Under the pieces are notes generated by a model, which was not told the origin of the DNA, did not search any database, and saw nothing but the letters and a program-made list of their open reading frames with translations. Source: Ignavibacteriota bacterium (lineage in GTDB: Bacteria; Bacteroidota; Ignavibacteria; UBA10030; UBA6906). Taken from it: 9,207 bases of DNA. Of the stretch, positions 1-8,535 are shown piece by piece. The stretch is taken from assembly GCA_016209805.1 (NCBI GenBank), contig JACQVJ010000232.1:1-9207 (forward strand), in the 5' to 3' direction. Within the stretch, counting starts at the first letter, position 1; each line of letters begins with the position of its first letter. The translations under genes were made by a program, and so were the position numbers.

Positions 1-762
1 ACGCCGGACATGTTCTTCCCTTCCACCGCTTGTGTGATTCAGGAAAAGATCGGCGCGGGCAAGGCATGGGGATTTGATATATCGGCGGCGTGCTCGGGTT
101 TCATCTATTCGCTTGTTGTTGGCGCACAGTTTGTCGAGACAGGAACTTACAAGAAAGTTATCGTTGTTGGCTGTGATAAAATGAGCATAATTACCGACTA
201 TACCGATCGGAACACCTGCATTCTCTTTGGGGACGCGGCAGCGGCAGTACTCCTGGAGCCAACCGAGGACACGTCCGTCGGCATTCTCGATCACATCATG
301 TATGCAGACGGCACCGGTGGAAAGTACCTCTATATGAAAGGTGGTGGAAGCCTCAATCCCCCTTCTGCCGAAACAATCGAGAAGAAAATGCACTACCTGT
401 ATCAGGATGGCAAAGCGGTGTTCAAAGTCGCCGTCGTGGGAATGGCCGAGGTCTCAGCGGAGATCATCGAGCGCAACAACCTGACTGGCAAGGACATCGA
501 CTGGTTAGTTCCGCATCAGGCAAACCTCCGCATCATCGACGCAGCTGCCGAGCGAATGGGTCTCGACAAGTCGAAGGTCATGGTGAATATCGACAAGTAT
601 GGTAATACAACAGCCGCGACCATCCCCCTGTGCCTCTCGGAATGGTGGCACAAAGGGATGCTGAAGAATGGACAATTAATCGTGCTTGCAAGCTTTGGTG
701 CAGGCTACACGTGGGGTTCTATCCTGGTGAAGTGGTCGATACCGGATATAATACAATCCTGA
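1..762 (+). CDS. fabH: 3-oxoacyl-ACP synthase III (FabH), 3' part; 5' end outside window
   Basis: FabH performs the first condensation of type II fatty acid synthesis in the cytoplasm, joining an acyl-CoA starter to malonyl-ACP. The frame is open from base 1 (reading T-P-D-M-F-F-P-S-T-A-C), so the ATG at 10 is internal and not the start. About 253 residues are present of a protein usually 320-335 long, so the N-terminal quarter is missing. The thiolase-fold Cys-His-Asn triad is complete: Cys in AACSGF (codon 91-93), His in PHQANLRIID (codon 514-516) and Asn in GNTTAATIPL (codon 604-606). The C-terminus carries the expected FGAGYTWGS motif. The extended middle segment around codons 105-130 (GGGSLNPPSAE and following) resembles the longer FabH of Bacteroidota/Chlorobi, from memory of the family. 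The stop lies 1 nt before the fabD start, implying co-transcription and probable translational coupling. Which starter acyl-CoA it prefers cannot be read from this. Confidence 0.97.
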   Translation, partial: TPDMFFPSTACVIQEKIGAGKAWGFDISAACSGFIYSLVVGAQFVETGTYKKVIVVGCDKMSIITDYTDRNTCILFGDAAAAVLLEPTEDTSVGILDHIMYADGTGGKYLYMKGGGSLNPPSAETIEKKMHYLYQDGKAVFKVAVVGMAEVSAEIIERNNLTGKDIDWLVPHQANLRIIDAAAERMGLDKSKVMVNIDKYGNTTAATIPLCLSEWWHKGMLKNGQLIVLASFGAGYTWGSILVKWSIPDIIQS

Positions 763-763
763 A

Positions 764-1675
764 ATGTCAAGAATCGCATTTGTGTTCCCCGGACAGGGAT
801 CGCAATACGTTGGCATGGGGAAGGATTTTTATGACCAGAGCCGGGAAGCGCGCGCGGTGTTTGATGAAGCTGACGAGATTCTGGGCATCCGTATCAGCAG
901 GATTTGCTTTGATGGTCCGGAGGATGAGTTACGACAGACAAAGAACACTCAGCCGGGAATATTCCTGCATAGTATGGTCATTGCAAAACACCTGTCGAAC
1001 TTGCACCCGTCAATGGTTGCCGGGCATTCTCTCGGGGAGTATTCCGCATTAACAGTAGCACGTGCGATGACGTTCGAAGACAGCCTCAAGCTGGTCCGGC
1101 TGCGAGGTGAGTTGATGCAGAAAGCGGGAGAAGAGTCGAAGGGGACGATGGCAGCAGTGGTTGGCCTTGAGCCTGACGTCGTGGAGGGACTTTGCGCGGA
1201 AGCATCACCGGCGGGTATCGTTCAGCCTGCGAATTTCAACTCGCCGGGGCAAATCGTTATCTCAGGATCCCTTGAAGGTGTGCATAAGGGAATGGATCTC
1301 GCAAAACAACGAGGCGCAAAGCTCGTGAAAGAACTTGTGGTCAGCGGAGCATTCCATTCTCCTCTTATGGAGAGTGCCCGCGAAGGACTGAAGAAGAAGC
1401 TCGACGAAACTTCCATACGCGATGCGACAATCTCTGTATATGTGAATGTTACTGGAGAGCCGACAACAAAAGCCGATGAACTTCGAGAAATGCTCTATCG
1501 CCAGCTCACAAGCCCTGTTCGCTGGGAGGCAACAGTCCAGAATATGGTGCGCGATGGAGCTGAGCGGTTTTGTGAGATCGGTCCGGGTAAAGTGTTGCAG
1601 GGACTGATCAAACGAACGGTGTCGAGCTCGCAGGTCTCGGGTTTCGATAAGTACTCCGATCTTACTGAATTATAG
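764..1675 (+). CDS. fabD: Malonyl-CoA:ACP transacylase (FabD)
   Basis: FabD transfers malonyl from CoA to the phosphopantetheine arm of AcpP, supplying the extender unit for FabH and FabF. The 303 residues match the usual length of about 300-310. Visible motifs in order are the N-terminal GQGSQ loop (residues 10-14), the nucleophile elbow GHSLGEYSAL with Ser89, the RLRGELM segment with Arg114 that normally binds the malonyl carboxylate, the NFNSPGQIVISG segment (158-169), and SGAFHSPLM with catalytic His198. The C-terminal GPGKVLQGLIKR is also typical. The ATG at 764 begins MSRIAFVFPGQGSQ, the correct family N-terminus, so no other start is plausible. It has no clear Shine-Dalgarno and follows the fabH stop by 1 nt, so it is probably translated by ribosomes finishing fabH. 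It looks intact and functional. Confidence 0.98.
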   Translation: MSRIAFVFPGQGSQYVGMGKDFYDQSREARAVFDEADEILGIRISRICFDGPEDELRQTKNTQPGIFLHSMVIAKHLSNLHPSMVAGHSLGEYSALTVARAMTFEDSLKLVRLRGELMQKAGEESKGTMAAVVGLEPDVVEGLCAEASPAGIVQPANFNSPGQIVISGSLEGVHKGMDLAKQRGAKLVKELVVSGAFHSPLMESAREGLKKKLDETSIRDATISVYVNVTGEPTTKADELREMLYRQLTSPVRWEATVQNMVRDGAERFCEIGPGKVLQGLIKRTVSSSQVSGFDKYSDLTEL

Positions 1676-1684
1676 AACACGGCT

Positions 1685-1691
1685 GAGGGAG
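1685..1691 (+). promoter_or_regulatory. Ribosome binding site of the DUF3109 gene
   Basis: The purine-rich GAGGGAG lies 10 nt before the ATG at 1702, in the 26-nt gap after fabD. It supports that ATG as the start. It is one of only two reasonably strong Shine-Dalgarno-like sites in the window, the other being before acpP. Confidence 0.5.
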
Positions 1692-1701
1692 CGGCGATTC
1701 G

Positions 1702-2295
1702 ATGAACGTCAAGCAATACATAATATCAGACGAATTTTTCGAACGAGGGTTTTCGCCGAATGGCGGCCCCTGCAATTGCACTTCCGTATGCTGTGAAGGA
1801 GGAGTCTACACCGATGTTCAGGAACGCGAGAAGATCCTCGCTCACAGGAACGTGGTCAAAAAGTACATGGACATCACCCAAACCGCCGATGAGACACAGT
1901 GGTTCGAGGCAAACGAGCACGAAGATCCGGATTTCCCTTCGGGGAAATGCATCGGCACGCGGGAGATAAACGATAAGTGCGCATTTCTTGACAAGCACGG
2001 CCGGTGTTCACTACAGGTTGCGGCAGTTGAAGAAGGAATGCACAAGTGGGCCCTGAAGCCGCTTTTCTGCATCCTCTATCCCGTGGAAATCGCGGACAGC
2101 GTCGTTGGGTTTGATGACATGCTCCAGGATGAAGAGCACTGTTGTTCAATCAGGTCGGATTTTGACCAACCTCTTTTCAGGGCGTGCAGGGAGGAGCTGA
2201 CTCATCTGCTCGGCAAGGATGGGTTTGCTGAGTTGGAAGCACACTACGCCACGATCCAGAACTTACGTCACATTCAGGAGCCGACAGAGAGATAG
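1702..2295 (+). CDS. Cysteine-rich DUF3109-family protein (putative metal-binding)
   Basis: This is a 197-residue protein of unknown function that I assign to the DUF3109 family, related in style to YkgJ-type putative zinc/iron-chelating proteins. It has 11 cysteines: C24, C26, C30 and C31 in GPCNCTSVCC, then C83, C93, C102, C123, C147, C148 and C162. The motif KPLFCILYPVEI (119-130) and the segment KCAFLDKHGRCSLQ (92-105) match what I remember of DUF3109 proteins from Bacteroides. No signal peptide or membrane segment is visible, so it is probably cytoplasmic. The cysteine layout suggests a bound Zn or Fe-S centre, which is inference. The gene sits 26 nt after fabD and 3 nt before fabG, so it is almost certainly co-transcribed with the fatty acid genes. 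That suggests, without proving, a role tied to lipid synthesis or to its metal or redox state. No catalytic motif is recognisable. Confidence 0.85.
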   Translation: MNVKQYIISDEFFERGFSPNGGPCNCTSVCCEGGVYTDVQEREKILAHRNVVKKYMDITQTADETQWFEANEHEDPDFPSGKCIGTREINDKCAFLDKHGRCSLQVAAVEEGMHKWALKPLFCILYPVEIADSVVGFDDMLQDEEHCCSIRSDFDQPLFRACREELTHLLGKDGFAELEAHYATIQNLRHIQEPTER

Positions 2296-2298
2296 CTC

Positions 2299-3045
2299 AT
2301 GAATGAACTCGAAAACAAAATCTCTCTCGTGACCGGAGGCGGGCGTGGTATCGGGAAAGCCATCGTCATCGCCCTGTCGGACGCGGGATCAGTCGTCGCA
2401 TTCACATACAAGAGTTCGGCATCCGGTGCACAGCAACTTGTGGAGGAGCTCAAGGCAAAGGGACGAAAGGTATTCGCCTATCAATCAGACGCTGCATCGA
2501 CTTCCGATTCGTCCAACGTCGTCGATTCGGTCGTCAAGGAATGCGGCAGATTGGATATTCTGGTCAACAACGCCGGTATAACGAGAGACGGATTGTTGAT
2601 GCGGATGAGCGAAGAGGATTGGGATAGCGTGATCTCAAATAATCTGAAGAGCGTGTATAATTATACAAAAGCGGCGGTGCGTCCGATGATAAGCCAACGA
2701 TCTGGAAGGATCATCAATATCACTTCTGTGGTCGGTCTTACTGGCAATGCGGGCCAAGCGAATTACTCAGCGTCAAAAGCAGGGATTATCGGCTTTACAA
2801 AATCAGTTGCAAAAGAGCTGGGATCTCGCAATATTTTGGTGAACGCGATTGCGCCGGGATATGTAGATACCGAAATGACGGACAAGCTCAACGAGAGCCA
2901 GAAGAAAGCCATCGCGGACATGATTCCGCTGAAGAGAACGGCTCGAGCCGGAGAAATCGCCGCCGCCGTCCGATTCCTTGCTTCACCTGACGCCGACTAC
3001 ATTACGGGTCAGGTTCTCTGTGTCGATGGAGGTCTAACGATGTAA
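2299..3045 (+). CDS. fabG: 3-oxoacyl-ACP reductase (FabG)
   Basis: FabG reduces 3-oxoacyl-ACP to 3-hydroxyacyl-ACP with NADPH, the first reductive step of each elongation round. It is a classical short-chain dehydrogenase of 248 residues, the normal length. The Rossmann cofactor loop is TGGGRGIG (12-19) and NNAG is at 90-93. The catalytic tetrad is visible as Asn115 in SNNLKSVY, Ser143 in NITSVVG, Tyr156 and Lys160 in YSASK. The PGYVDTEMT segment (187-195) and the C-terminal [14 protein letters not shown] are characteristic of FabG rather than of other short-chain dehydrogenases. Arg16 in the glycine-rich loop fits NADPH use. The start is 3 nt after the DUF3109 stop with only a weak GAGAG upstream, so coupling to the preceding gene is likely. 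The location directly before acpP makes FabG the safe assignment despite the breadth of the superfamily. Confidence 0.97.
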   Translation: MNELENKISLVTGGGRGIGKAIVIALSDAGSVVAFTYKSSASGAQQLVEELKAKGRKVFAYQSDAASTSDSSNVVDSVVKECGRLDILVNNAGITRDGLLMRMSEEDWDSVISNNLKSVYNYTKAAVRPMISQRSGRIINITSVVGLTGNAGQANYSASKAGIIGFTKSVAKELGSRNILVNAIAPGYVDTEMTDKLNESQKKAIADMIPLKRTARAGEIAAAVRFLASPDADYITGQVLCVDGGLTM

Positions 3046-3098
3046 GACAAAACGTTGCAGTGTGATTCATTTTATTCATCCATTTTCTACAACCATAC

Positions 3099-3105
3099 AG
3101 GAGGT
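3099..3105 (+). promoter_or_regulatory. Strong Shine-Dalgarno of acpP
   Basis: A perfect AGGAGGT sits 7 nt before the ATG at 3113. It decides the acpP start: an in-frame ATG at 3062 would add 17 residues absent from the ACP family and has no such site before it. This is the strongest ribosome binding site in the window and fits the high protein output expected for ACP. Confidence 0.88.
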
Positions 3106-3112
3106 CAATGTC

Positions 3113-3349
3113 ATGTCAGATATTGAGAAAAAGGTAAAAGAGATCATTATGAACAAACTTGGCGTGGACGACGGTCAGATTACACAGGAAGCGTCGTTCA
3201 CAAACGATCTCGGTGCGGATTCTCTGGACACGGTGGAACTCGTGATGGAGTTCGAAAAAGCATTTAACCTCCAGATTCCGGATGAAGATGCTGAGAAGAT
3301 TGCCACCGTCGGTGATGCGGTAAAGTATATTCAGTCAAAGTCTGCATAA
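3113..3349 (+). CDS. acpP: Acyl carrier protein (AcpP)
   Basis: AcpP is the small acidic cytoplasmic carrier that holds growing acyl chains on a 4'-phosphopantetheine arm and is the shared substrate of FabD, FabH, FabG and FabF encoded around it. Starting at [12 protein letters not shown], it is 78 residues, the standard ACP length. The modification site is Ser37 in [11 protein letters not shown], the hallmark DSL motif, followed by the acidic recognition helix ([10 protein letters not shown]) and [20 protein letters not shown] longer reading from the ATG at 3062 exists, but the perfect Shine-Dalgarno before 3113 and the family N-terminus favour the short form. The 67-nt leader after fabG is more A/T-rich than the genes around it and could hold an extra promoter, though I could not identify one. 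The holo-ACP synthase gene is not in the window. Confidence 0.98.
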   Translation: MSDIEKKVKEIIMNKLGVDDGQITQEASFTNDLGADSLDTVELVMEFEKAFNLQIPDEDAEKIATVGDAVKYIQSKSA

Positions 3350-3378
3350 TGGAACCAACGGCGCATCCTCTCGTCTCG

Positions 3379-3401
3379 TGGCGATGTGGTGATATTCGCC
3401 A
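3379..3401 (+). other. Small inverted repeat in the acpP-fabF gap
   Basis: TGGCGA (3379-3384) and TCGCCA (3396-3401) can form a 6-bp stem with an 11-nt loop, extendable by one G-U pair. There is no T-run after it, so it is not a convincing terminator. It could be a minor RNA processing or attenuation element lowering fabF output relative to acpP, or chance. Confidence 0.25.
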
Positions 3402-3437
3402 TCTGAGGAAAAGCACTGACCACGGTAAGATAGGGCT

Positions 3438-4688
3438 ATGATGAACGGTAAGCGGAGAGTTGTTGTCACAGGAATGGGTGCCATTACGCCAATCGGGCTG
3501 AATGTGGAGGACTTCTGGAAGAACCTGATTAGCGGGATGAGTGGCGCTGCTCCCATCACCTATTTTGACACTTCAACATACGACACCCACTTTGCTTGTG
3601 AGGTAAAGGGTTTCGTGGCGACCGATTTCCTCGACCGGAAATCGGCACAGAGGATGGATCCCTTTGCGCAATTTGCAGTGATCTCGTCTGACATGGCAGT
3701 GAAAGACTCCGGATTGCCGATCAAGGATTTTGATCCGGATCGGATCGGTGTCGTATACGGATCAGGCATTGGCGGAATGAGAACGTATGATACTCAGTTC
3801 AATAACTACCTCCAGGGCGGTCCGCGGCGGATCAGTCCGTTCTTCATTCCCATGCTCATCCCGGACATCGCGTGCGGCTACATTTCCATCAAGCACGGAT
3901 TCAAGGGACCCAACTACGCCACCGTCTCGGCCTGCGCAACGGCATCTCATGCGATCGGCGATGCGTTCCGCATTATCCAATATGGCGACGCTGACGTGAT
4001 GGTATGCGGAGGATCCGAAGCTCCCATCACACCGATGGGACTTGGTGGGTTCAACTCCATGAAGGCGCTATCAACTCGAAACGACGCTCCAGAGAAAGCA
4101 AGCAGACCTTTTGACGCCCAACGAGACGGCTTCGTCATGGGAGAAGGGGGCGGTACATTGATCCTCGAATATCTTGACCATGCCATCAAGCGCGGAGCAA
4201 GAATCTATTGTGAGATCGTTGGGATAGGTTTCACTGCCGACGCCCACCACATCACCGCTCCCCCCGAGGGCGGGGAGGGCGCTGTGCGGTCGATGCAGCG
4301 AGCCCTGAAGGACGCGGGTATCGAGCCCGAAATGGTTGACTACATCAACGTTCATGGCACCTCAACCCCGCTTGGAGATATAAGCGAGAACATCGCGATC
4401 AAGACTGTTTTCGGTGAACACGCAAAGAAGATGAATATTAGCTCCACAAAATCGATGACGGGACACCTGCTTGGTGCTGCAGGTGCCGTCGAGGCAATTG
4501 CGACGATATTGGCATGTTCCCACGAAACAATTCCCCCAACAATCAATTATGAATATCCCGATCCTGCATGTGACCTCAACTATACGCCCAACGTGGCGAC
4601 AAGGCAGCCGGTCCGGTATGCGCTCAGCAACACGTTTGGGTTTGGCGGTCACAATGCGACGATTTTGATGAAGAAGTATACACCATAG
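3438..4688 (+). CDS. fabF: 3-oxoacyl-ACP synthase II (FabF)
   Basis: FabF condenses acyl-ACP with malonyl-ACP in the elongation cycle, releasing CO2. The 416 residues match the usual length of about 410-420. The N-terminus [15 protein letters not shown] is typical. The Cys-His-His triad is intact: Cys166 in [14 protein letters not shown], His307 in [11 protein letters not shown] and His343 in [13 protein letters not shown], with Lys338 just before the last motif. The C-terminal [11 protein letters not shown] contains the Phe that gates the active site in this family. Two adjacent ATG codons (3438 and 3441) could both serve as start, and the upstream site is a weak AGGG. The 88-nt gap after acpP is the longest in the fab cluster. 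FabF versus FabB cannot be fully settled by reading, but length, motifs and the position after acpP favour FabF. Confidence 0.97.
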   Translation: MMNGKRRVVVTGMGAITPIGLNVEDFWKNLISGMSGAAPITYFDTSTYDTHFACEVKGFVATDFLDRKSAQRMDPFAQFAVISSDMAVKDSGLPIKDFDPDRIGVVYGSGIGGMRTYDTQFNNYLQGGPRRISPFFIPMLIPDIACGYISIKHGFKGPNYATVSACATASHAIGDAFRIIQYGDADVMVCGGSEAPITPMGLGGFNSMKALSTRNDAPEKASRPFDAQRDGFVMGEGGGTLILEYLDHAIKRGARIYCEIVGIGFTADAHHITAPPEGGEGAVRSMQRALKDAGIEPEMVDYINVHGTSTPLGDISENIAIKTVFGEHAKKMNISSTKSMTGHLLGAAGAVEAIATILACSHETIPPTINYEYPDPACDLNYTPNVATRQPVRYALSNTFGFGGHNATILMKKYTP

Positions 4689-4699
4689 CCGGGACATGT

Positions 4700-5473
4700 A
4701 TGGGGTGGGCGCGAGGATTTCTGTCGAAGTTAGCCGGAAAATCCGGACAGAAGTCGACCGACCAGGAACGAGAGCAGACGACTCTCATCCTAAAGAACAT
4801 CAGAGAATTTCAACGCCTCATTGGATATAGAATTCGCAATCGCGAGCTGTTCCTGCAGGCGCTGATACACCGTTCCTTCCTTCAACGTACGCACCAGCCG
4901 GGCCGATCAAACGAGCGACTGGAGTTCCTAGGCGATTCCATTCTTAACCTCATCGTTGGCGAGTACCTGTACAACCGACATCCTGAGGCAGATGAAGGTG
5001 AGCTTACCAAATTGCGCTCGCGCCTTGTAAACCGGAAAGCGCTTGCTGCTTACGCGAGGGATATCGATCTTTCAAATTTCGTGATCATGAGCCCAAGCGC
5101 CGCGCAATCACTGGGGAAAGGTTCCGATACGATTGTGGCCGATACCTTTGAGGCATTGATCGCCGCCATGTACCTGGACGGTGGATACAAGGTAACAAAA
5201 AGATTTGTCGAGCGGCAGCTGCTTGAAGCAATGGAAAAAGGATCTGTCATCACACAAGATGAAAACTATAAGAGCATGTTACTTGAGTATGCCCAATCAA
5301 GAGGGCTTGGTGTTCCTCGATACACTATTGTGAAGGAGGAGGGCCCGGACCACGACCGGACTTTTACAGTGGAAGTTATGTTGAACAATCAGTTTCGCGG
5401 ATCAGGTACGGGGAAGAATAAGAAGGAAGCAGAGCAGGCTGCAGCAAGTAAGGCGCTGAGAGCGCTATTGTAG
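4700..5473 (+). CDS. rnc: Ribonuclease III
   Basis: RNase III cleaves double-stranded RNA, including rRNA precursors and structured mRNA, as a homodimer using Mg2+. The 257 residues contain the catalytic domain (about 38-180) with the signature NERLEFLGDS (71-80). The acidic residues corresponding to the metal site are present: Glu72, Glu75, Asp79, and Asp148 and Glu151 in ADTFEALIAA. A double-stranded RNA binding domain covers about 188-257, from YKSMLLEYAQ to the GTGKNKKEAEQAAASKALRAL helix. The N-terminus carries about 35 extra residues relative to E. coli RNase III, starting MGWARGFLSKLAGKSGQKS, basic and partly helical. If a later start were used this would disappear, but no later ATG lies before the domain. 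The gene is 11 nt after fabF, so it is probably co-transcribed with it. Linkage of rnc with fab/acpP genes is known in several bacterial groups. Confidence 0.97.
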   Translation: MGWARGFLSKLAGKSGQKSTDQEREQTTLILKNIREFQRLIGYRIRNRELFLQALIHRSFLQRTHQPGRSNERLEFLGDSILNLIVGEYLYNRHPEADEGELTKLRSRLVNRKALAAYARDIDLSNFVIMSPSAAQSLGKGSDTIVADTFEALIAAMYLDGGYKVTKRFVERQLLEAMEKGSVITQDENYKSMLLEYAQSRGLGVPRYTIVKEEGPDHDRTFTVEVMLNNQFRGSGTGKNKKEAEQAAASKALRALL

Positions 5474-5545
5474 CAACACCTTTCGACGAAACGAACTGTT
5501 TGTTCCTCAATAGATTGACGCAAACCCACGACGGATAACCCGAGT

Positions 5546-8449
5546 ATGAGCATGCACGCATTTACCGAAGAAGAGTTCCAGACGCGGCACCTTGGACCAA
5601 ATGAGAGTGAAACAATGGAGATGCTTGAAGTAATCGGCGCGGAGTCTCTTGACGCATTGATCGATGAAACGATTCCCGCCAACATCCGGATAAGAACACC
5701 CATCCAGCTTCCGGATCCCATCAGCGAAGACCGCTATCTCCAAAGATTAAACGAGATGAGTAAACAAAACAAGGTCTTCAAGTCTTACATCGGTATGGGT
5801 TACTCGGATTGCATCACGCCGCCGGTCGTTCTGAGAAACATCCTTGAAAACCCTGGTTGGTACACACAGTACACACCTTACCAGGCGGAAATCTCGCAGG
5901 GAAGACTCGAGGCCTTGTTGAACTTCCAGACCATGATTATCGATCTCACCAAGATGGACGTATCCAATGCGTCCCTATTGGATGAAGGAACTGCAGCAGC
6001 CGAGGCGATGATCATGCTCCGTGGAATCGTGGGGAGAAACAGAGAACAGGCACGCAAGTTCTTTGTCTCCGATACCTGTCTGCCTCAAACGATTGACGTA
6101 CTGCGGACACGGGCTTATCCCCTGGGTATCGAGCTGGTTGTGGGTAGTCACGAGAATACTCCTCTCGACCCATCATTCTTTGGCGCGATATTGCAATATC
6201 CCTCACAGGACGGTGGGATTCATGACTATCGAGAGTTCATAAAGTCAGCGCATGATGTGGGAGCACTGGTCGTGGTCGCCGCGGACCTGCTCAGCCTAAT
6301 CTTGCTGACGCCACCGGGAGACTTCGGTGCAGATGTCGTCGTTGGGTCATCGCAGCGCTTTGGAGTTCCGCTTGGTTTTGGAGGACCGCACGCGGCATAT
6401 CTTGCAACAAAAAGCGAGTTCATCCGGCAGATGCCTGGGAGGATCATCGGTGTCTCAATCGATGCGGGGGGAAACAGAGCCTATCGCATGATGTTACAGA
6501 CTCGCGAGCAGCACATCCGCAGGGAAAAGGCAACATCGAACATTTGCACAGCCCAGGCACTTCTTGCAATCATGGCAGGAATGTACGCTGTGTATCACGG
6601 ACCTGACGGACTCACACGAATCGCACGGAACGTCAGGGCATGTACTGCTGCACTGGAGCGCGGCCTCAAGCGGCTCGGATACGAACAATTGAATGGAATC
6701 TTCTTTGACACACTCAAAGTGAAAGTGCGTTCGACCGACAAGATCCACTCCCTTGCCGAGGCCGCGCGGATGAACTTCCGCTATATCGACGCTCACCATG
6801 TGGGCGTTTCACTTGATGAGACCACACGGCCCGAGGATGTTCTGGCGATTCTGGATGTCTTCGCGCAGGCAGTGAATCACCAGCCGAACACGGATGGTAT
6901 GAATGAACTTTTCGGTGCTTTAAACCTCGATTATCAAGAGCCCTTTGCCCGCAAGAGCGAATTCCTCACTCATCCGGTGTTCAACACCTACCACTCGGAA
7001 ACCGAACTCCTCCGATACATGAAGAGCCTTGAGAACAGAGATCTCTCGCTCGTTCACTCCATGATTCCCCTGGGTTCATGCACCATGAAGTTAAACGCTA
7101 CCGCGGAGTTGGTGCCGATTAGCTGGAGGGAATTCGCGAACATCCATCCATTTGTCCCGGCCAATCAGATCAATGGCTATATGGAAGTCTTCAAGGATCT
7201 TGAACAGTATCTGTGCAAGATCACCGGTCTCTCAGCCGCTTCGTTGCAGCCAAACTCGGGGGCTCAGGGCGAATACACCGGACTCATGGTCATCAGAGCA
7301 TATCACATGGATCGGGGGGAGGGCCATCGCAACGTTGCACTTATTCCCTCATCAGCGCATGGAACAAACCCCGCAAGCGCCGTCATGGCGGGATGCAGGG
7401 CTGTGGTAGTCAAATGTGATGACAAGGGAAACATCGATGTGGACGACTTGAAGGCCAGGGCACAAGAGCACGGCAAGAACCTTGCAGCGCTCATGGTAAC
7501 CTATCCATCGACGCATGGCGTGTTTGAAGAGCGAATCCAGGAAATCTGCGCTATCGTGCATATGCACGGAGGTCAGGTGTACATGGACGGCGCAAACCTG
7601 AACGCGCAAGTCGGACTGACAAGTCCGGCAATCATCGGTGGAGATGTGTGTCACATAAACTTGCACAAGACGTTCAGCATCCCTCACGGCGGTGGAGGTC
7701 CCGGCATGGGCCCGATTTGCGTCGCAAAACATCTTGCGCCATATCTTCCCGGACATCCAGTTACAAAGACGGGTGGTTCAAAAGCCATCCATGCGGTTGC
7801 AAGCGCACCCTGGGGAAGTGCGAGCATTCTCGTCATCTCTCATGCCTATATTGCCATGCTTGGCGCGTCCGGTGTAACTGCGGCCACAAAATTTGCAATA
7901 CTCAATGCAAACTATCTGAAATCACGACTCGAATCTCATTACCCGGTTCTCTACGAAGGAAAGACAGGTCGGGTAGCCCATGAATTCATTCTCGACACAC
8001 GTCCTTTCAAACAGCTGGCAAACGTGGAGGTCGAGGATATCGGCAAGCGACTGATGGATTATGGATTCCATGCACCGACGGTTTCATTTCCCGTTCCCGG
8101 AACGCTCATGATTGAGCCGACGGAGAGTGAATCCAAATCAGAGCTGGATCGGTTTGTCGACGCATTGATCATGATTCGTAAAGAGATACAAGAGATTGCC
8201 GACGGGCAGGCTGATGCCAATGACAACGTGCTGAAGAATGCTCCTCATACGGCACAGGAAACAACAAGCGATCAGTGGAATCATCAATACTCTCGCTCCA
8301 AAGCGGCGTTTCCAACACCCCGCTTGCGCTTCAACAAGTTCTGGCCTCCTGTTGGGAGAATCAACAGCTCGTACGGCGATCGCAACATCATGTGCTCGTG
8401 TCCGCCGATAGAATCCTACACAGAGCAAACAACGGAGGCGATCGGCTGA
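5546..8449 (+). CDS. gcvP: Glycine dehydrogenase (decarboxylating), P-protein of the glycine cleavage system
   Basis: GcvP uses pyridoxal phosphate (PLP) to decarboxylate glycine and pass the aminomethyl group to the lipoyl arm of GcvH, the first step in making one-carbon units for folate. At 967 residues this is the full single-chain form with both halves fused, not the split GcvPA/GcvPB pair. Visible landmarks are the N-terminal FQTRHLGP (11-18), YIGMGY (81-86), the inner-half segment [29 protein letters not shown] in the second half, [11 protein letters not shown] near 603-613, and the PLP lysine Lys708 in [19 protein letters not shown]. The C-terminal [11 protein letters not shown] (944-954) is also conserved. 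The start at 5546 ([11 protein letters not shown]) has a weak binding site, and an ATG at 5552 is a possible alternative. It stands 72 nt after rnc. No gcvT, gcvH or lipoate gene is in the window. No frameshift or missing motif was seen. Confidence 0.98.
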   Translation: MSMHAFTEEEFQTRHLGPNESETMEMLEVIGAESLDALIDETIPANIRIRTPIQLPDPISEDRYLQRLNEMSKQNKVFKSYIGMGYSDCITPPVVLRNILENPGWYTQYTPYQAEISQGRLEALLNFQTMIIDLTKMDVSNASLLDEGTAAAEAMIMLRGIVGRNREQARKFFVSDTCLPQTIDVLRTRAYPLGIELVVGSHENTPLDPSFFGAILQYPSQDGGIHDYREFIKSAHDVGALVVVAADLLSLILLTPPGDFGADVVVGSSQRFGVPLGFGGPHAAYLATKSEFIRQMPGRIIGVSIDAGGNRAYRMMLQTREQHIRREKATSNICTAQALLAIMAGMYAVYHGPDGLTRIARNVRACTAALERGLKRLGYEQLNGIFFDTLKVKVRSTDKIHSLAEAARMNFRYIDAHHVGVSLDETTRPEDVLAILDVFAQAVNHQPNTDGMNELFGALNLDYQEPFARKSEFLTHPVFNTYHSETELLRYMKSLENRDLSLVHSMIPLGSCTMKLNATAELVPISWREFANIHPFVPANQINGYMEVFKDLEQYLCKITGLSAASLQPNSGAQGEYTGLMVIRAYHMDRGEGHRNVALIPSSAHGTNPASAVMAGCRAVVVKCDDKGNIDVDDLKARAQEHGKNLAALMVTYPSTHGVFEERIQEICAIVHMHGGQVYMDGANLNAQVGLTSPAIIGGDVCHINLHKTFSIPHGGGGPGMGPICVAKHLAPYLPGHPVTKTGGSKAIHAVASAPWGSASILVISHAYIAMLGASGVTAATKFAILNANYLKSRLESHYPVLYEGKTGRVAHEFILDTRPFKQLANVEVEDIGKRLMDYGFHAPTVSFPVPGTLMIEPTESESKSELDRFVDALIMIRKEIQEIADGQADANDNVLKNAPHTAQETTSDQWNHQYSRSKAAFPTPRLRFNKFWPPVGRINSSYGDRNIMCSCPPIESYTEQTTEAIG

Positions 8450-8457
8450 ACCGGCAA

Positions 8458-8474
8458 AGCCGCTTCTCGCGGTT
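8458..8474 (+). terminator. Possible weak hairpin after gcvP
   Basis: AGCCGC (8458-8463) can pair with GCGGTT (8469-8474) around a 5-nt TTCTC loop, beginning 9 nt after the gcvP stop. One pair is G-U, and the following bases (GAATTCC) are not a T-run. It could be a weak transcription end or an mRNA-stabilising hairpin, or chance. Confidence 0.25.
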
Positions 8475-8535
8475 GAATTCCACGGGCCCTGAGCGTACAT
8501 TGACATGTAGCCTCTTCAGTGCATTCGAACGTCGC

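Noticed and set aside
630..1052. 140-codon open frame on the + strand overlapping fabH and fabD
   Set aside because: It overlaps the ends of two strongly supported genes in another frame and its translation resembles no family; it is a shadow frame.
3062..3112. Upstream in-frame ATG that would lengthen AcpP by 17 residues
   Set aside because: The extra residues do not belong to the ACP family and the perfect AGGAGGT supports the ATG at 3113.
5474..5545. Possible glycine riboswitch or promoter before gcvP
   Set aside because: The gap is only 72 nt, too short for the usual glycine aptamer, and no paired stems of that class are seen. TTGACG at 5515-5520 has GATAAC only 13 nt further on, too close for a standard promoter.
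7352..7756. 134-codon open frame on the - strand
   Set aside because: It lies wholly inside gcvP opposite its PLP-binding region; composition is a by-product of the coding strand.
8500..8528. TTGACA resembling a -35 box before the Omp85 gene
   Set aside because: At 17-nt spacing the -10 position reads ATTCGA, a poor match, and the Bacteroidota-type TAnnTTTG is also absent. A promoter here is possible but not supported.
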